Shown here: positions 1 to 7,047 of the stretch, in pieces
How the letters are laid out: each line of letters opens with the position of its first letter
Numbering within the stretch: position 1 is the first letter of the stretch
Assembly (NCBI GenBank): GCA_902766185.1
Contig: CACXCQ010000018.1
Span: forward strand, 1-10,467
Direction of reading: 5' to 3'
Source of the DNA: an uncultured Eubacteriales bacterium
GTDB lineage: Bacteria > Bacillota > Clostridia > Peptostreptococcales > Anaerovoracaceae
DNA: 10,467 nucleotides
The notes under the pieces: model-generated
The model's input: the letters and a program-made list of their open reading frames with translations, nothing else
What the model was told of the DNA's origin: nothing
Databases searched by the model: none
Made by a program: the position numbers and the translations under genes

Positions 1-158
1 CCTTCATTGCTCGTTCCGGACTGGTGAGCAGTTGTATTTTTCCCTTTGATCATTTTGATTCCACAAGCTCCACCCCAGGTGCTGGTCATCGTGGTAGCCG
101 GTCGCACCTGTCCACCGCCAGGTTTGCGTCCCCACAGCCTCTCCACACAGCGAACCGA
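1..158 (-). ncRNA. possible structured noncoding RNA, cut by left window edge
   Basis: This stretch has no convincing gene but does not look random. On the minus strand it has inverted repeats able to form hairpins: CAGGTGC/GCACCTG (76-82 with 104-110, perfect 7 bp, 21-nt loop) and TGCTC/GAGCA (8-12 with 26-30). Between them lies an A-rich joint (about 35-60) that looks single-stranded. It sits just past the pur operon terminator and below a possible extended -10 element, as expected for an independently transcribed RNA. A minus-strand frame is open from about 176 to the edge but has no ribosome binding site. It lacks the signatures of tmRNA, RNase P RNA or a full SRP RNA. Among large clostridial RNA families, the raiA motif would be the first to test, but I could not confirm a match. 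The 3' end lies outside the window. Confidence 0.3.
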
Positions 159-164
159 ACGGAA

Positions 165-173
165 TTTATACCA
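165..173 (-). promoter_or_regulatory. possible extended -10 promoter element
   Basis: The minus strand reads TGGTATAAA, which fits an extended -10 element (TGnTATAAT) with one mismatch. No good -35 hexamer is found 16-18 nt upstream. It lies between the pur operon terminator and the possible noncoding RNA and would start transcription near position 158 towards the left edge. It is a weak call, supported mainly by its position. Confidence 0.3.
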
Positions 174-202
174 TTGTTAGGACCTGACCTGCTGCTGGTC
201 TG

Positions 203-239
203 CAAACAACAAGGGCCGCTGCAGAAGCTGCAGCGGCCC
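203..239 (-). terminator. intrinsic terminator of the pur operon
   Basis: A perfect 12-bp inverted repeat, GGGCCGCTGCAG paired with CTGCAGCGGCCC (213-224 with 228-239), closes on a 3-nt loop. On the minus strand the stem is followed at once by TTGTTGTTTG (212 down to 203), a T-rich tract with seven T in the first nine bases. It lies 78 nt past the purL stop codon. On the plus strand the stem is followed by GAGCCATTAT, which is not a U-tract, so it acts in the minus direction. This marks purL as the last gene of the operon. Confidence 0.88.
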
Positions 240-299
240 GAGCCATTATCTGATCCAGTTGTATCGCCGGCGTGATTCGAGTTCCCGCTGGAGATCCTG

Positions 300-313
300 C
301 CGGGATGTCCCGG
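300..313 (-). other. small hairpin just past the purL stop
   Basis: CCGGGA-TG-TCCCGG is a perfect 6-bp inverted repeat that starts 4 nt after the purL stop codon on the minus strand. No T-tract follows, so it is not a terminator by itself. It could stabilise the mRNA 3' end or be chance. The rest of 240-317 holds nothing I can recognise. Confidence 0.4.
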
Positions 314-317
314 TGCT

Positions 318-3300
318 TTACCGGAAGTATTCCACGGCGGCTTCGAACATGTGCATGTCGTACTCGCCGGGAACGTTCTTGTAGAGGGCGTCGCCGATAC
401 GTTCCGCGTGGCCCATCTTGCCGAAGACCCGGCCGTCCGGGGAGGTCATTCCTTCGATGGCGTACATGGAACCGTTGGGGTTGAACATGATGTCATCGGA
501 AGGATTGCCGTCAAAGTCCACATACTGGGTCGCGATCTGACCCGCGTCAGCCAGCTTTTGCAGGACGTCAGGGGGAGCGATGAGTTTGCCTTCGCCGTGC
601 GAAATGGGCACGGTGTAGACCTGACCCAGACCTGCCTTTGCCAGCCACGGGGACAGGTTGGAGGCGACGCGGACGCGCACCAGCTTCGACTGATGGCGGC
701 CGATTTCATTGAAGGTCAGGGTCGGGCTGTTCTCGCTGGGATCGCAGATGCGTCCGTAGGGAACCAGCCCCAGTTTGATCAGCGCCTGGAAGCCGTTGCA
801 GATACCCGCCGCAAGGCCCTGCCGGTGATCCAGCAGCTCGGTGACCGCTTCCGTCACCGCGGGGTTGCGGAAGAATGCCGTGATGAACTTTCCGGAGCCG
901 TCGGGCTCGTCGCCGCCGGAGAATCCGCCGGGGATGAAGAACATCTGGGCGTCGGACAGCTTTTTCGCAAAGGCAGATACGGACTCGGAGATGCCCTCTG
1001 CGCTGAGGTTCCGGATCACCAGGATCTCAGGCTCTGCGCCGGCCGCCGCGAATGCCCTGGCGGAATCGTACTCGCAATTCGTTCCCGGGAAGGCCGGGAT
1101 CAGGACCTTGGGGCTCGGGGTGCGCACAAGGGGACCCGGGGCATGGGCAATGGTGTCCACTCCAGGTGCCGTTGCAGGCGCGGATACTCTGGCCTTAGTC
1201 TCTCCCTCTTCAGCCTGCTCGCCTGGCGCGGCCTCTTCAGCCTGCTCCGGATGCTCCGCCTTATCGTAACACAGGTCCGGAAGCTGCTGGGGCGCGGTCT
1301 CGATGTTGAAGGGATAAACGGATTCCAGAGTTCCCTCGTAGATGGCCAGCAGCTCGTCCAGCGGAATGTGCTGGCCGCCGCAGCCGCAGGTGATCTCCTC
1401 CGCCTCGGTGGTTCTGCCCAGGAGCTCACAGCTTCCGTGGGACTGGGCGCCGGGAACCGGACCCTCGGTCAGCTCTCCCTCCACCTCGAGGATGAAGGAG
1501 CCGTAATTGTAACCGAAGATCTCTTCCAGGTTCATGGGACTTCCGGCGTCTTCCGTTCCGGCATTCTCCGTACCGAATCCGGGAGCATAGGCGAAGCCAA
1601 CGCGGTTACCGAAGGCCATCTTCATGACGCCCTCCGCCACGCCGCCGAATCCCGGCGTCCACGCCGCGTGCAGTCTTCCTTCCGCGGCCAGAGCCCGGAC
1701 CAGCACGAAGTTCGCCTTCAGGGAATCGGTGTCCGGCAGACCCTCTTCGTTGATGGCCGGCTTCAGCAGATAGACGTTGTGTCCCGGAGCCTTGAACTCA
1801 GGTGAAATGATCTGATCCGCCTCAGCTGTGGTAATCGCAAAGGACACCAGTGTGGGGGGAACATCGATATTCTCGAAAGATCCGCTCATGGAATCCTTTC
1901 CGCCGATGGCCGCGGCCTCCAGGCCCAGCTGGGCGCGGTAGGCACCAAGCAGCGCCGCGAAGGGCTTGCCCCAGCGGGCGGGATCCTTGCCCAGCTTCTC
2001 AAAGTATTCCTGGAAGCTGAGATATACCGCTTCGTTGGCCGCGCCGGAGGCGCAGACCAGCTTGCAGATGGAGTCCACCACGGAGAGATAGGCGCCGTGG
2101 TATGGACTTGCTTTCATGATATAAGGATTGTATCCCCAGGACATGACCGATGCGGTGGATGATGTGCTCTTTTCCACGGAGATCTTCTGGGCCATGACCT
2201 GAGCCGGAGTGCGCTGGAACTTTCCGCCGAAGGGCATCAGCACGGTTCCGGCGCCGATGGTCGAGTCGAACTTCTCTGAAAGCCCCTGCTTGGAGCAGAC
2301 GTTCAGGTCGGCAGCCATCGCCTTGTACATCCGGGTGAACGGGCGCTCGGCTTCCTGCGCACCGCTATCCTGCGCGCCGTTATCCTGCGCACCGGCTCCG
2401 CCGGCTTCCTGCGCGCCGGGGCCTGCCCATCCGTACAGCTCCTTCTTCGGCATCTTCGCCGCCGGGACCTCAACGGTGATGTGCTTGTCCGCGCCGTTGG
2501 AATCCAGGAAGCTTCTGGCGATGTCCACGATGGTCTTTCCGCGCCAGTGCATCACCAGGCGGGGTTCCTCGGTGACCCGGGCCACCACGGTGGCCTCCAG
2601 GTTTTCCTGCGCTGCGATCTCAAAGAAGCGGGCTTCGTTTTCCGGGGCGATGACCACGGCCATTCTCTCCTGGGATTCACTGATGGCCAGCTCCGTTCCG
2701 TCCAGTCCCTCGTACTTCTTGGGCACCACGTCCAGATCGATGTCCAGGCCGTCCGCCAGCTCGCCGATGGCCACGGACACGCCGCCCGCGCCAAAGTCAT
2801 TGCAGCGGCGGATCATCCGGGAGCTCTCCGGGTTTCTGAACAGCCTTTGCAGCTTGCGCTCCTCGGGGGCATTGCCCTTCTGGACCTCCGCCCCGCAGCT
2901 TTCCAGAGAGGAAACATCGTGGGATTTCGAGGATCCGGTGGCACCGCCGCAGCCGTCACGGCCGGTCTTGCCGCCCAGCAGAATGACGATATCGCCGGGC
3001 TCGGGGCGTTCGCGGATAACGTTCTCCGCGGGAGCCGCGCCCACTACCGCGCCCAGCTCCATGTGCTTGGCCGCGTAACCATCGTGGTAGATCTCCTCCA
3101 CCAGCCCTGTGGCCACACCGATCTGGTTGCCGTAGGACGAGTAGCCGTCCGCCGCGGAGGTGACGATCTTTCTCTGGGGGAGTTTTCCTTCCAAAGTCTG
3201 GTCTAAGGGCTTTAACGGATCCGCCGCGCCGGTGATGCGCATGGCGGTATAGACATATGCCCTTCCCGAAAGGGGATCGCGGATGGCGCCGCCTATGCAG

Positions 3301-4358
3301 GTGGCCGCTCCGCCGAAGGGCTCGATCTCTGTGGGATGGTTATGCGTTTCGTTCTTAAAGAGCAGCAGCCAGTCTTCCTCCTGGCCGTCGATCTTCGCTT
3401 TGATCTTGACCGTGCAGGCGTTGATCTCCTCGGATTCGTCGAGCCCCGGCATCTTGCCCTGGGCCTTCAGCGCCTTGGCGGCGATGGTGCCCAGATCCAT
3501 CAGGGTGACGGGCTTGGTGCGGTTCAGATCCCTGCGGGTCTGCAGGTACTCCTCGTAGGCCTTCTGCAGATCAGCGACGCAGTCGCCCTCTGCCCCGTCC
3601 TCTCCGGACACTTCCGTGAAGCGCACGTCATCGATGACGGTATTGAACGTGGTGTGGCGGCAGTGATCGGACCAGTAGGTATCGATCATCCGGATCTCCG
3701 TCAGCGTCGGGGGACGGTCCTCGCTCCTGAAATATTCCTGACAGACCAGCAGGTCGTCCAGATCCATGGCGAGTCCCAGATCATCCACCATCGCCTGCAG
3801 GCCGTCCGCCTCCAGCGAATTGAATCCTTCCAGCACAGCCACATCCGGGGGTGCGTCGTAGATCACACGCAGGGTCTCCGGCATCTCCAGTGAGGCTTCC
3901 CTCGTTTCCACGGGGTTGATGACGTGTCTGCGGATCGCCGCCACGTCCTCATCGCTCAGGTCTCCCTCCAGGATGTAGACCCTGGCATAGGCCACCAGAG
4001 GTCTTTCCTGCTGGGAAATGATCTGGATGCACTGGGCCGCGGAGTCCGCACGCTGGTCGAACTGCCCCGGCAGCGCTTCCACCGCGAAAATGCGGAGGGG
4101 CATCGATGAATCGCCGCTCCCCTTCTGTGCCTTCGCCTCCTCCAGGTTCCGGTAGACCAGATCCACCTGGGGCTCCGAGAAAACGTTTCCTATAGCCGTT
4201 TCAAAAAGCGGCCGTTCCACGTCCTCCACATCATACCGGTTCAGGATGCGGACCTTCGACAATCCCTCGATGCCGAGAAATGTCCGCGCTTCTGCCTGCA
4301 GGGCTCTCGCCTCGCTGGCTTCCGATTCCTTCTTCTCCACATATACTCTGTAAACCAT
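318..4358 (-). CDS. purL: phosphoribosylformylglycinamidine (FGAM) synthase, single-chain with C-terminal glutaminase
   Basis: Converts FGAR, glutamine and ATP to FGAM in cytosolic purine synthesis. The 1346-residue chain combines an N-terminal PurS-like region (about 1-190), a linker with YWSDHCRHTTF (228-238), two AIR-synthase-like halves (about 280-600 and 690-1010) and a class I glutaminase (about 1083-1346). The first half has HNHPTEIEPFGG from residue 339 and a GGKTGRDGCGG loop from 462. The glutaminase has the nucleophile C1187 in GICNGFQ, HGEGK at 1254, and H1317/E1319 in GHAER as the likely rest of the triad. It resembles the clostridial FGAM synthase clade (TIGR01857 type), usually about 1250 residues by my recollection; the excess lies partly in repetitive inserts near residues 648-670, 929-939 and 1032-1082. 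I chose the ATG at 4358 because AGGAAGGA lies 6 nt before it; an in-frame TTG at 4385 would add nine residues that translate that site. Last gene of the operon. Confidence 0.96.
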   Translation of the reverse strand: MVYRVYVEKKESEASEARALQAEARTFLGIEGLSKVRILNRYDVEDVERPLFETAIGNVFSEPQVDLVYRNLEEAKAQKGSGDSSMPLRIFAVEALPGQFDQRADSAAQCIQIISQQERPLVAYARVYILEGDLSDEDVAAIRRHVINPVETREASLEMPETLRVIYDAPPDVAVLEGFNSLEADGLQAMVDDLGLAMDLDDLLVCQEYFRSEDRPPTLTEIRMIDTYWSDHCRHTTFNTVIDDVRFTEVSGEDGAEGDCVADLQKAYEEYLQTRRDLNRTKPVTLMDLGTIAAKALKAQGKMPGLDESEEINACTVKIKAKIDGQEEDWLLLFKNETHNHPTEIEPFGGAATCIGGAIRDPLSGRAYVYTAMRITGAADPLKPLDQTLEGKLPQRKIVTSAADGYSSYGNQIGVATGLVEEIYHDGYAAKHMELGAVVGAAPAENVIRERPEPGDIVILLGGKTGRDGCGGATGSSKSHDVSSLESCGAEVQKGNAPEERKLQRLFRNPESSRMIRRCNDFGAGGVSVAIGELADGLDIDLDVVPKKYEGLDGTELAISESQERMAVVIAPENEARFFEIAAQENLEATVVARVTEEPRLVMHWRGKTIVDIARSFLDSNGADKHITVEVPAAKMPKKELYGWAGPGAQEAGGAGAQDNGAQDSGAQEAERPFTRMYKAMAADLNVCSKQGLSEKFDSTIGAGTVLMPFGGKFQRTPAQVMAQKISVEKSTSSTASVMSWGYNPYIMKASPYHGAYLSVVDSICKLVCASGAANEAVYLSFQEYFEKLGKDPARWGKPFAALLGAYRAQLGLEAAAIGGKDSMSGSFENIDVPPTLVSFAITTAEADQIISPEFKAPGHNVYLLKPAINEEGLPDTDSLKANFVLVRALAAEGRLHAAWTPGFGGVAEGVMKMAFGNRVGFAYAPGFGTENAGTEDAGSPMNLEEIFGYNYGSFILEVEGELTEGPVPGAQSHGSCELLGRTTEAEEITCGCGGQHIPLDELLAIYEGTLESVYPFNIETAPQQLPDLCYDKAEHPEQAEEAAPGEQAEEGETKARVSAPATAPGVDTIAHAPGPLVRTPSPKVLIPAFPGTNCEYDSARAFAAAGAEPEILVIRNLSAEGISESVSAFAKKLSDAQMFFIPGGFSGGDEPDGSGKFITAFFRNPAVTEAVTELLDHRQGLAAGICNGFQALIKLGLVPYGRICDPSENSPTLTFNEIGRHQSKLVRVRVASNLSPWLAKAGLGQVYTVPISHGEGKLIAPPDVLQKLADAGQIATQYVDFDGNPSDDIMFNPNGSMYAIEGMTSPDGRVFGKMGHAERIGDALYKNVPGEYDMHMFEAAVEYFR
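1113..1265 (-). repeat. repetitive Glu/Ala/Pro linker in PurL before the glutaminase
   Basis: This part of purL encodes residues about 1032-1082, joining the synthase half to the glutaminase. It holds an exact 15-nt direct repeat, ctcttcagcctgctc at 1206-1220 and 1233-1247 (plus strand), 27 nt apart, giving EQAEE twice nine residues apart. An Ala/Pro-rich stretch follows. It is probably a flexible spacer enlarged by local duplication. Confidence 0.7.
1542..1574 (-). repeat. short tandem GTE(N/D)A repeat within PurL
   Basis: Two imperfect 15-nt units encode GTENA and GTEDA followed by G, at PurL residues about 929-939, in a loop of the second AIR-synthase-like half. It has the same style as the other repetitive inserts of this gene: five-residue units rich in small and acidic residues. 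Confidence 0.6.
2349..2417 (-). repeat. GAQ(E/D)x pentapeptide repeats within PurL
   Basis: Four near-identical units encode GAQEA, GAQDN, GAQDS and GAQEA at PurL residues 648-670, between the two halves of the synthase. The core TCCTGCGC(A/G)CCG on the plus strand starts at 2353, 2368, 2383 and 2407, giving spacings of 15, 15 and 24 nt. All are multiples of three, so the frame is kept. This looks like an in-frame tandem expansion in a surface loop. Confidence 0.8.
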
Positions 4359-4370
4359 CGTTCTTCCTTC
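4359..4370 (-). promoter_or_regulatory. ribosome binding site that decides the purL start
   Basis: The minus strand reads AGGAAGGAAGAACG directly before ATG at 4358. The purine-rich core AGGAAGGA sits at a normal spacing from this ATG. The longer in-frame TTG start at 4385 would place this site inside the coding region, so the ATG is preferred. Confidence 0.75.
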
Positions 4371-4416
4371 CTGCTTATTCCTCAAGGTGCATTTGAATCG
4401 ATTGTATCCGGCCGCC

Positions 4417-4455
4417 GGTTCGCTTTCGCCGGGCCAGTTCGCTTCCGGCCGGGCC
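4417..4455 (-). repeat. imperfect tandem repeat of about 20 bp after the purD stop
   Basis: In the 98-nt purD-purL gap the minus strand carries GGCCCGGCCGGAAGCGAACT (4455-4436) followed directly by GGCCCGGCGAAAGCGAACC (4435-4417). The units match apart from a small indel and end differences. They are GC-rich and may fold, but no T-tract follows, so this is not an obvious terminator. Apart from the purL ribosome binding site, the rest of the gap shows nothing recognisable. Confidence 0.6.
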
Positions 4456-4456
4456 G

Positions 4457-5764
4457 CTATGCCTGCGCCGCCAGGGCGCGCTGGCCGATGTCCTTTCTGT
4501 AGTGGGCTTTCTCGAAGCTGATCTTCTCCACGTTCCGGTAGGCATCGTCGATCGCCTGCTGCAGGGTGTCTGCCACTGCGGTGACTCCCAGCACCCGGCC
4601 TCCGCTGGTGAGGAGCACCGTGCTCCCGGAAGCGCCGCAGCCGTCGTCCGCGCTCGCGGCCTCTCCAGCCTTTGCGCCGGCGATGAACAGATCCACATTG
4701 TCGTCCAGCTGGCCGATCTCGATGGGGAAGCCCTTCTCATAGCTCACCGGGTAGCCGCCGGAGGCCATGACCACGCAGCAGGAGGACTTGTCGGCGAACT
4801 TCACCTCCACCTCCGCCAGCCTTTCCTCGGCCACCGCCTGCATGATGGTCAGCAGGTCGCTCTCCAGCAGCGGGAGCACCACCTGTGTCTCCGGATCGCC
4901 GAAACGGCAGTTATACTCGATGACCTTGGGGCCGTCAGCCGTCAGCATCAGACCGAAATAGAGACAGCCCTTGAACGTGCGCCCCTCCTGATTCATGGCC
5001 TTCACGGTGGGAAGGAAGATCTCCTCCATGCACCTGTCCGCCACCTCTTTTGTGTAATACGGATTCGGCGCCACCGTGCCCATGCCTCCGGTATTCAGGC
5101 CCTCGTCGCCGTCCAGCGCACGCTTGTGGTCCTGGGAAGACACCATGGGAACGATGGTCTTGCCATCGGTGAAGGAGAGCACCGAAACCTCCGGGCCGGT
5201 GAGGAATTCCTCGATGACCACCCGGCTTCCGGACTCGCCGAACTTCTTCTCCTCCATCATGCTGCGCACCGCGGCCTTCGCATCCTCTCTGGTCTCCGCG
5301 ATGATCACGCCCTTGCCCAAAGCCAGGCCATCCGCCTTCACCACCGTGGGGATCGGTGCCGTCTCCAGATACTCCAGCGCCGGCTCCATTTCCGTGAAGA
5401 CCTCATACTGCGCGGTCGGGATGCCGTACTTCTTCATCAGATCCTTGGCGAAGACCTTGCTGGCCTCGATGATGGCCGCGTCCTTCACCGGTCCGAAGGC
5501 CTTGATGCCGATGGCCTCCAGCGCGTCCACACAGCCCATGGCCAGAGGATCGTCCGGCGCCACCACCGCGAAATCGATGGCCTTCTCCTTCGCGAAAGCG
5601 ACGATACCGTCGATGTCCGTTGCCCCGACATTCACACAGCAGGCGTCCATGCCGATGCCGCCGTTTCCGGGAAGCGCGTAGATCACCTCCGCCTGGGGAT
5701 TTTCCTTTAACTTCTTAATGATCGCATGCTCGCGGCCGCCGCCGCCAACCACCATGATCTTCAT
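4457..5764 (-). CDS. purD: phosphoribosylamine-glycine ligase (GAR synthetase)
   Basis: Joins 5-phosphoribosylamine, the unstable product of PurF, to glycine using ATP, giving GAR in the second step of the pathway. The 435-residue length is normal for the family. The N-terminal nucleotide-binding start MKIMVVGGGGREHAI is typical, followed by an ATP-grasp core: VVKADGLALGKGV (about 141-153), the GPEVSVLSF region (190-198), SSQDHKRALDGDEG with NTGGMGTVAPNP (209-234), and YNCRFGDPETQ (284-294), which carries metal- and substrate-binding residues. The end domain has VMASGGYP and TSGGRVLGVTA. An Ala/Gly/Ser/Asp-rich insert at about residues 365-381 is unusual. ATG at 5764 is preceded by GGAGG nine nt upstream. 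It lies 62 nt after purH and 98 nt before purL. Confidence 0.96.
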   Translation of the reverse strand: MKIMVVGGGGREHAIIKKLKENPQAEVIYALPGNGGIGMDACCVNVGATDIDGIVAFAKEKAIDFAVVAPDDPLAMGCVDALEAIGIKAFGPVKDAAIIEASKVFAKDLMKKYGIPTAQYEVFTEMEPALEYLETAPIPTVVKADGLALGKGVIIAETREDAKAAVRSMMEEKKFGESGSRVVIEEFLTGPEVSVLSFTDGKTIVPMVSSQDHKRALDGDEGLNTGGMGTVAPNPYYTKEVADRCMEEIFLPTVKAMNQEGRTFKGCLYFGLMLTADGPKVIEYNCRFGDPETQVVLPLLESDLLTIMQAVAEERLAEVEVKFADKSSCCVVMASGGYPVSYEKGFPIEIGQLDDNVDLFIAGAKAGEAASADDGCGASGSTVLLTSGGRVLGVTAVADTLQQAIDDAYRNVEKISFEKAHYRKDIGQRALAAQA

Positions 5765-5826
5765 CGATACTGTCCTCCGTTATGCTCAAGCTGTACCTAC
5801 CGCCGGTCCTGCGCCGGACTGCCTTT

Positions 5827-7011
5827 TTAGTGATGGAACAGGCGCACGCCGTTGCAGCACATCACCACGCCGTATTCGTTGCAGGTCTTCACCACTTCGT
5901 CGTCCCGGATGGAACCGCCGGGCTGGACCACGTACGACACGCCGCTCATGTGTCCTCTCTGGATGCTGTCGCCAAAGGGGAAGAACGCGTCGGATGCCAG
6001 GGATGCGCCGGTGATGGTGTCCAGATACGCCCGCTTCTCTTCTCTGGTCAGGGGCTCGGGCTGCTCCGTGAAATATTTCTGCCAGTTGCCCTCCGCGCAC
6101 ACATCCTCCTCATACTCATTGACGTATCCGTCGATGGCATTGTCCCGGACGGCTCTGGGCAGATCCTCCCGGAAAGGCAGGCCAAGCACTTTGTCGTGCA
6201 TCCGCAGATGCCATGTATCCGCCTTGCTCGCCGCCAGTCTGGTGCAGTGGATCCTGGACTGCTGACCCGCACCCACGCCGATGCACTGTCCGTCCATGGC
6301 AAAGCACACGGAATTGGACTGGGTGTACTTCAGCGTGATGAGGGCGATGATCAGATCCATCTTCGCCTCATCCGGCAGCTCCTTGTTCTCCGTCACGATG
6401 TTCTCCAGCAGAGACTCGTCGATCCGGATGTTGTTGTGGCCCTGCTCGAAGGTGATGCCGAACACCTGCCGCCGCTCCTGATCCTCGGGCACATAGTCCG
6501 GGTCGATGGCGATGACGTTGTAATTGCCCTTCTTCTTTCCCTTCAGGATCTCCAGAGCCTCGTCCGTGTATCCCGGAGCGATGATGCCGTCGGACACCTC
6601 ACGCTTGATGATCTGCGCAGTGGTCGCGTCGCACACATCCGACAGGGCGATGAAATCGCCGAAGGAGCAAAGCCTGTCCGTTCCTCTGGCTCTGGCATAG
6701 GCGCAGGCCAGCGGAGAATCGTCCAGACCCTCGATATCGTCCACGAAATAGGCCTTCTTCATCTTGTCGGTGAGCTTCCTTCCCACCGCCGCGGAGGTGG
6801 GGCTCACGTGCTTGAAGGACGTGGCCGCGGGAAGCCCTGTGGCCTCCTTCAGCTCCTTCACCAGCTGCCACGAATTGAAGGCATCCAGGAAGTTGATGTA
6901 GCCAGGCCGTCCGTTCAGGATGGTGATGGGCAGCTCCCCGCCCTCTCTCATGTAGATCATGGCCGGCTTCTGATTCGGGTTGCATCCGTATTTCAGTTCA
7001 AATTCTTTCAT
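5827..7011 (-). CDS. purH: stand-alone AICAR transformylase, lacking the IMP cyclohydrolase domain
   Basis: Transfers a formyl group from 10-formyl-THF to AICAR, giving FAICAR, the step before IMP. The 394-residue protein begins directly with the transformylase fold (CNPNQKPA at 10-17), so the N-terminal cyclohydrolase half of normal PurH is absent. The catalytic Lys-His pair is K67/H68 in SFKHVSPTSAAVG. Other conserved blocks are AYARARGTDRLCSFGDF (104-120), VSDGIIAPGY (139-148), KYTQSNSVC (228-236), GAGQQSRIHCTRLA (247-260) and SDAFFPF (340-346), and it ends in RLFHH. Several of these resemble the C-terminal half of animal ATIC more than E. coli PurH. AAGGGAG stands about 8 nt before the ATG. 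The missing ring closure is supplied by the cyclohydrolase encoded just upstream. The symbol purH is used for the transformylase half only. Confidence 0.94.
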   Translation of the reverse strand: MKEFELKYGCNPNQKPAMIYMREGGELPITILNGRPGYINFLDAFNSWQLVKELKEATGLPAATSFKHVSPTSAAVGRKLTDKMKKAYFVDDIEGLDDSPLACAYARARGTDRLCSFGDFIALSDVCDATTAQIIKREVSDGIIAPGYTDEALEILKGKKKGNYNVIAIDPDYVPEDQERRQVFGITFEQGHNNIRIDESLLENIVTENKELPDEAKMDLIIALITLKYTQSNSVCFAMDGQCIGVGAGQQSRIHCTRLAASKADTWHLRMHDKVLGLPFREDLPRAVRDNAIDGYVNEYEEDVCAEGNWQKYFTEQPEPLTREEKRAYLDTITGASLASDAFFPFGDSIQRGHMSGVSYVVQPGGSIRDDEVVKTCNEYGVVMCCNGVRLFHH

Positions 7012-7047
7012 TTTGTCTTCTCCCTTAATATATCGAAACGTTCAGGT

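Noticed and set aside
1..89. Minus-strand frame starting ATG at 89 and open to the left edge
   Set aside because: No Shine-Dalgarno sequence before the ATG, which lies in the loop of an inverted repeat; a structured RNA explains the sequence better, though coding cannot be excluded without more sequence.
183..196. Minus-strand AGCAGGTCAGGTCC resembling the SRP RNA helix 8 signature
   Set aside because: The essential second half (GGAAGGAAGCAGC) is absent; TAACAATGGTATAAATT follows instead.
24..275. 83-codon open frame on the plus strand in the left flank
   Set aside because: No ribosome binding site or recognisable protein; it runs straight through the terminator hairpin.
262..300. T-loop-like ATTCGAGTTCC on the plus strand, suggesting a tRNA end
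   Set aside because: The T-stem has a mismatch and the terminator hairpin lies where the rest of a tRNA would have to be; no cloverleaf can be formed.
351..1805. 484-codon open frame on the plus strand opposite purL
   Set aside because: It lies wholly within purL, has no recognisable domains, and its low-complexity translation is typical of the antisense of a GC-rich gene with few stop codons.
4502..5710. 402-codon open frame on the plus strand opposite purD
   Set aside because: His/Leu/Arg-rich antisense translation of purD with no domain; purD itself is unmistakable.
5765..5826. GTCC-GGCGCA-GGAC hairpin in the purH-purD gap
   Set aside because: The stem is only 4 bp with no T-tract after it on the minus strand; not a credible terminator or regulatory structure.
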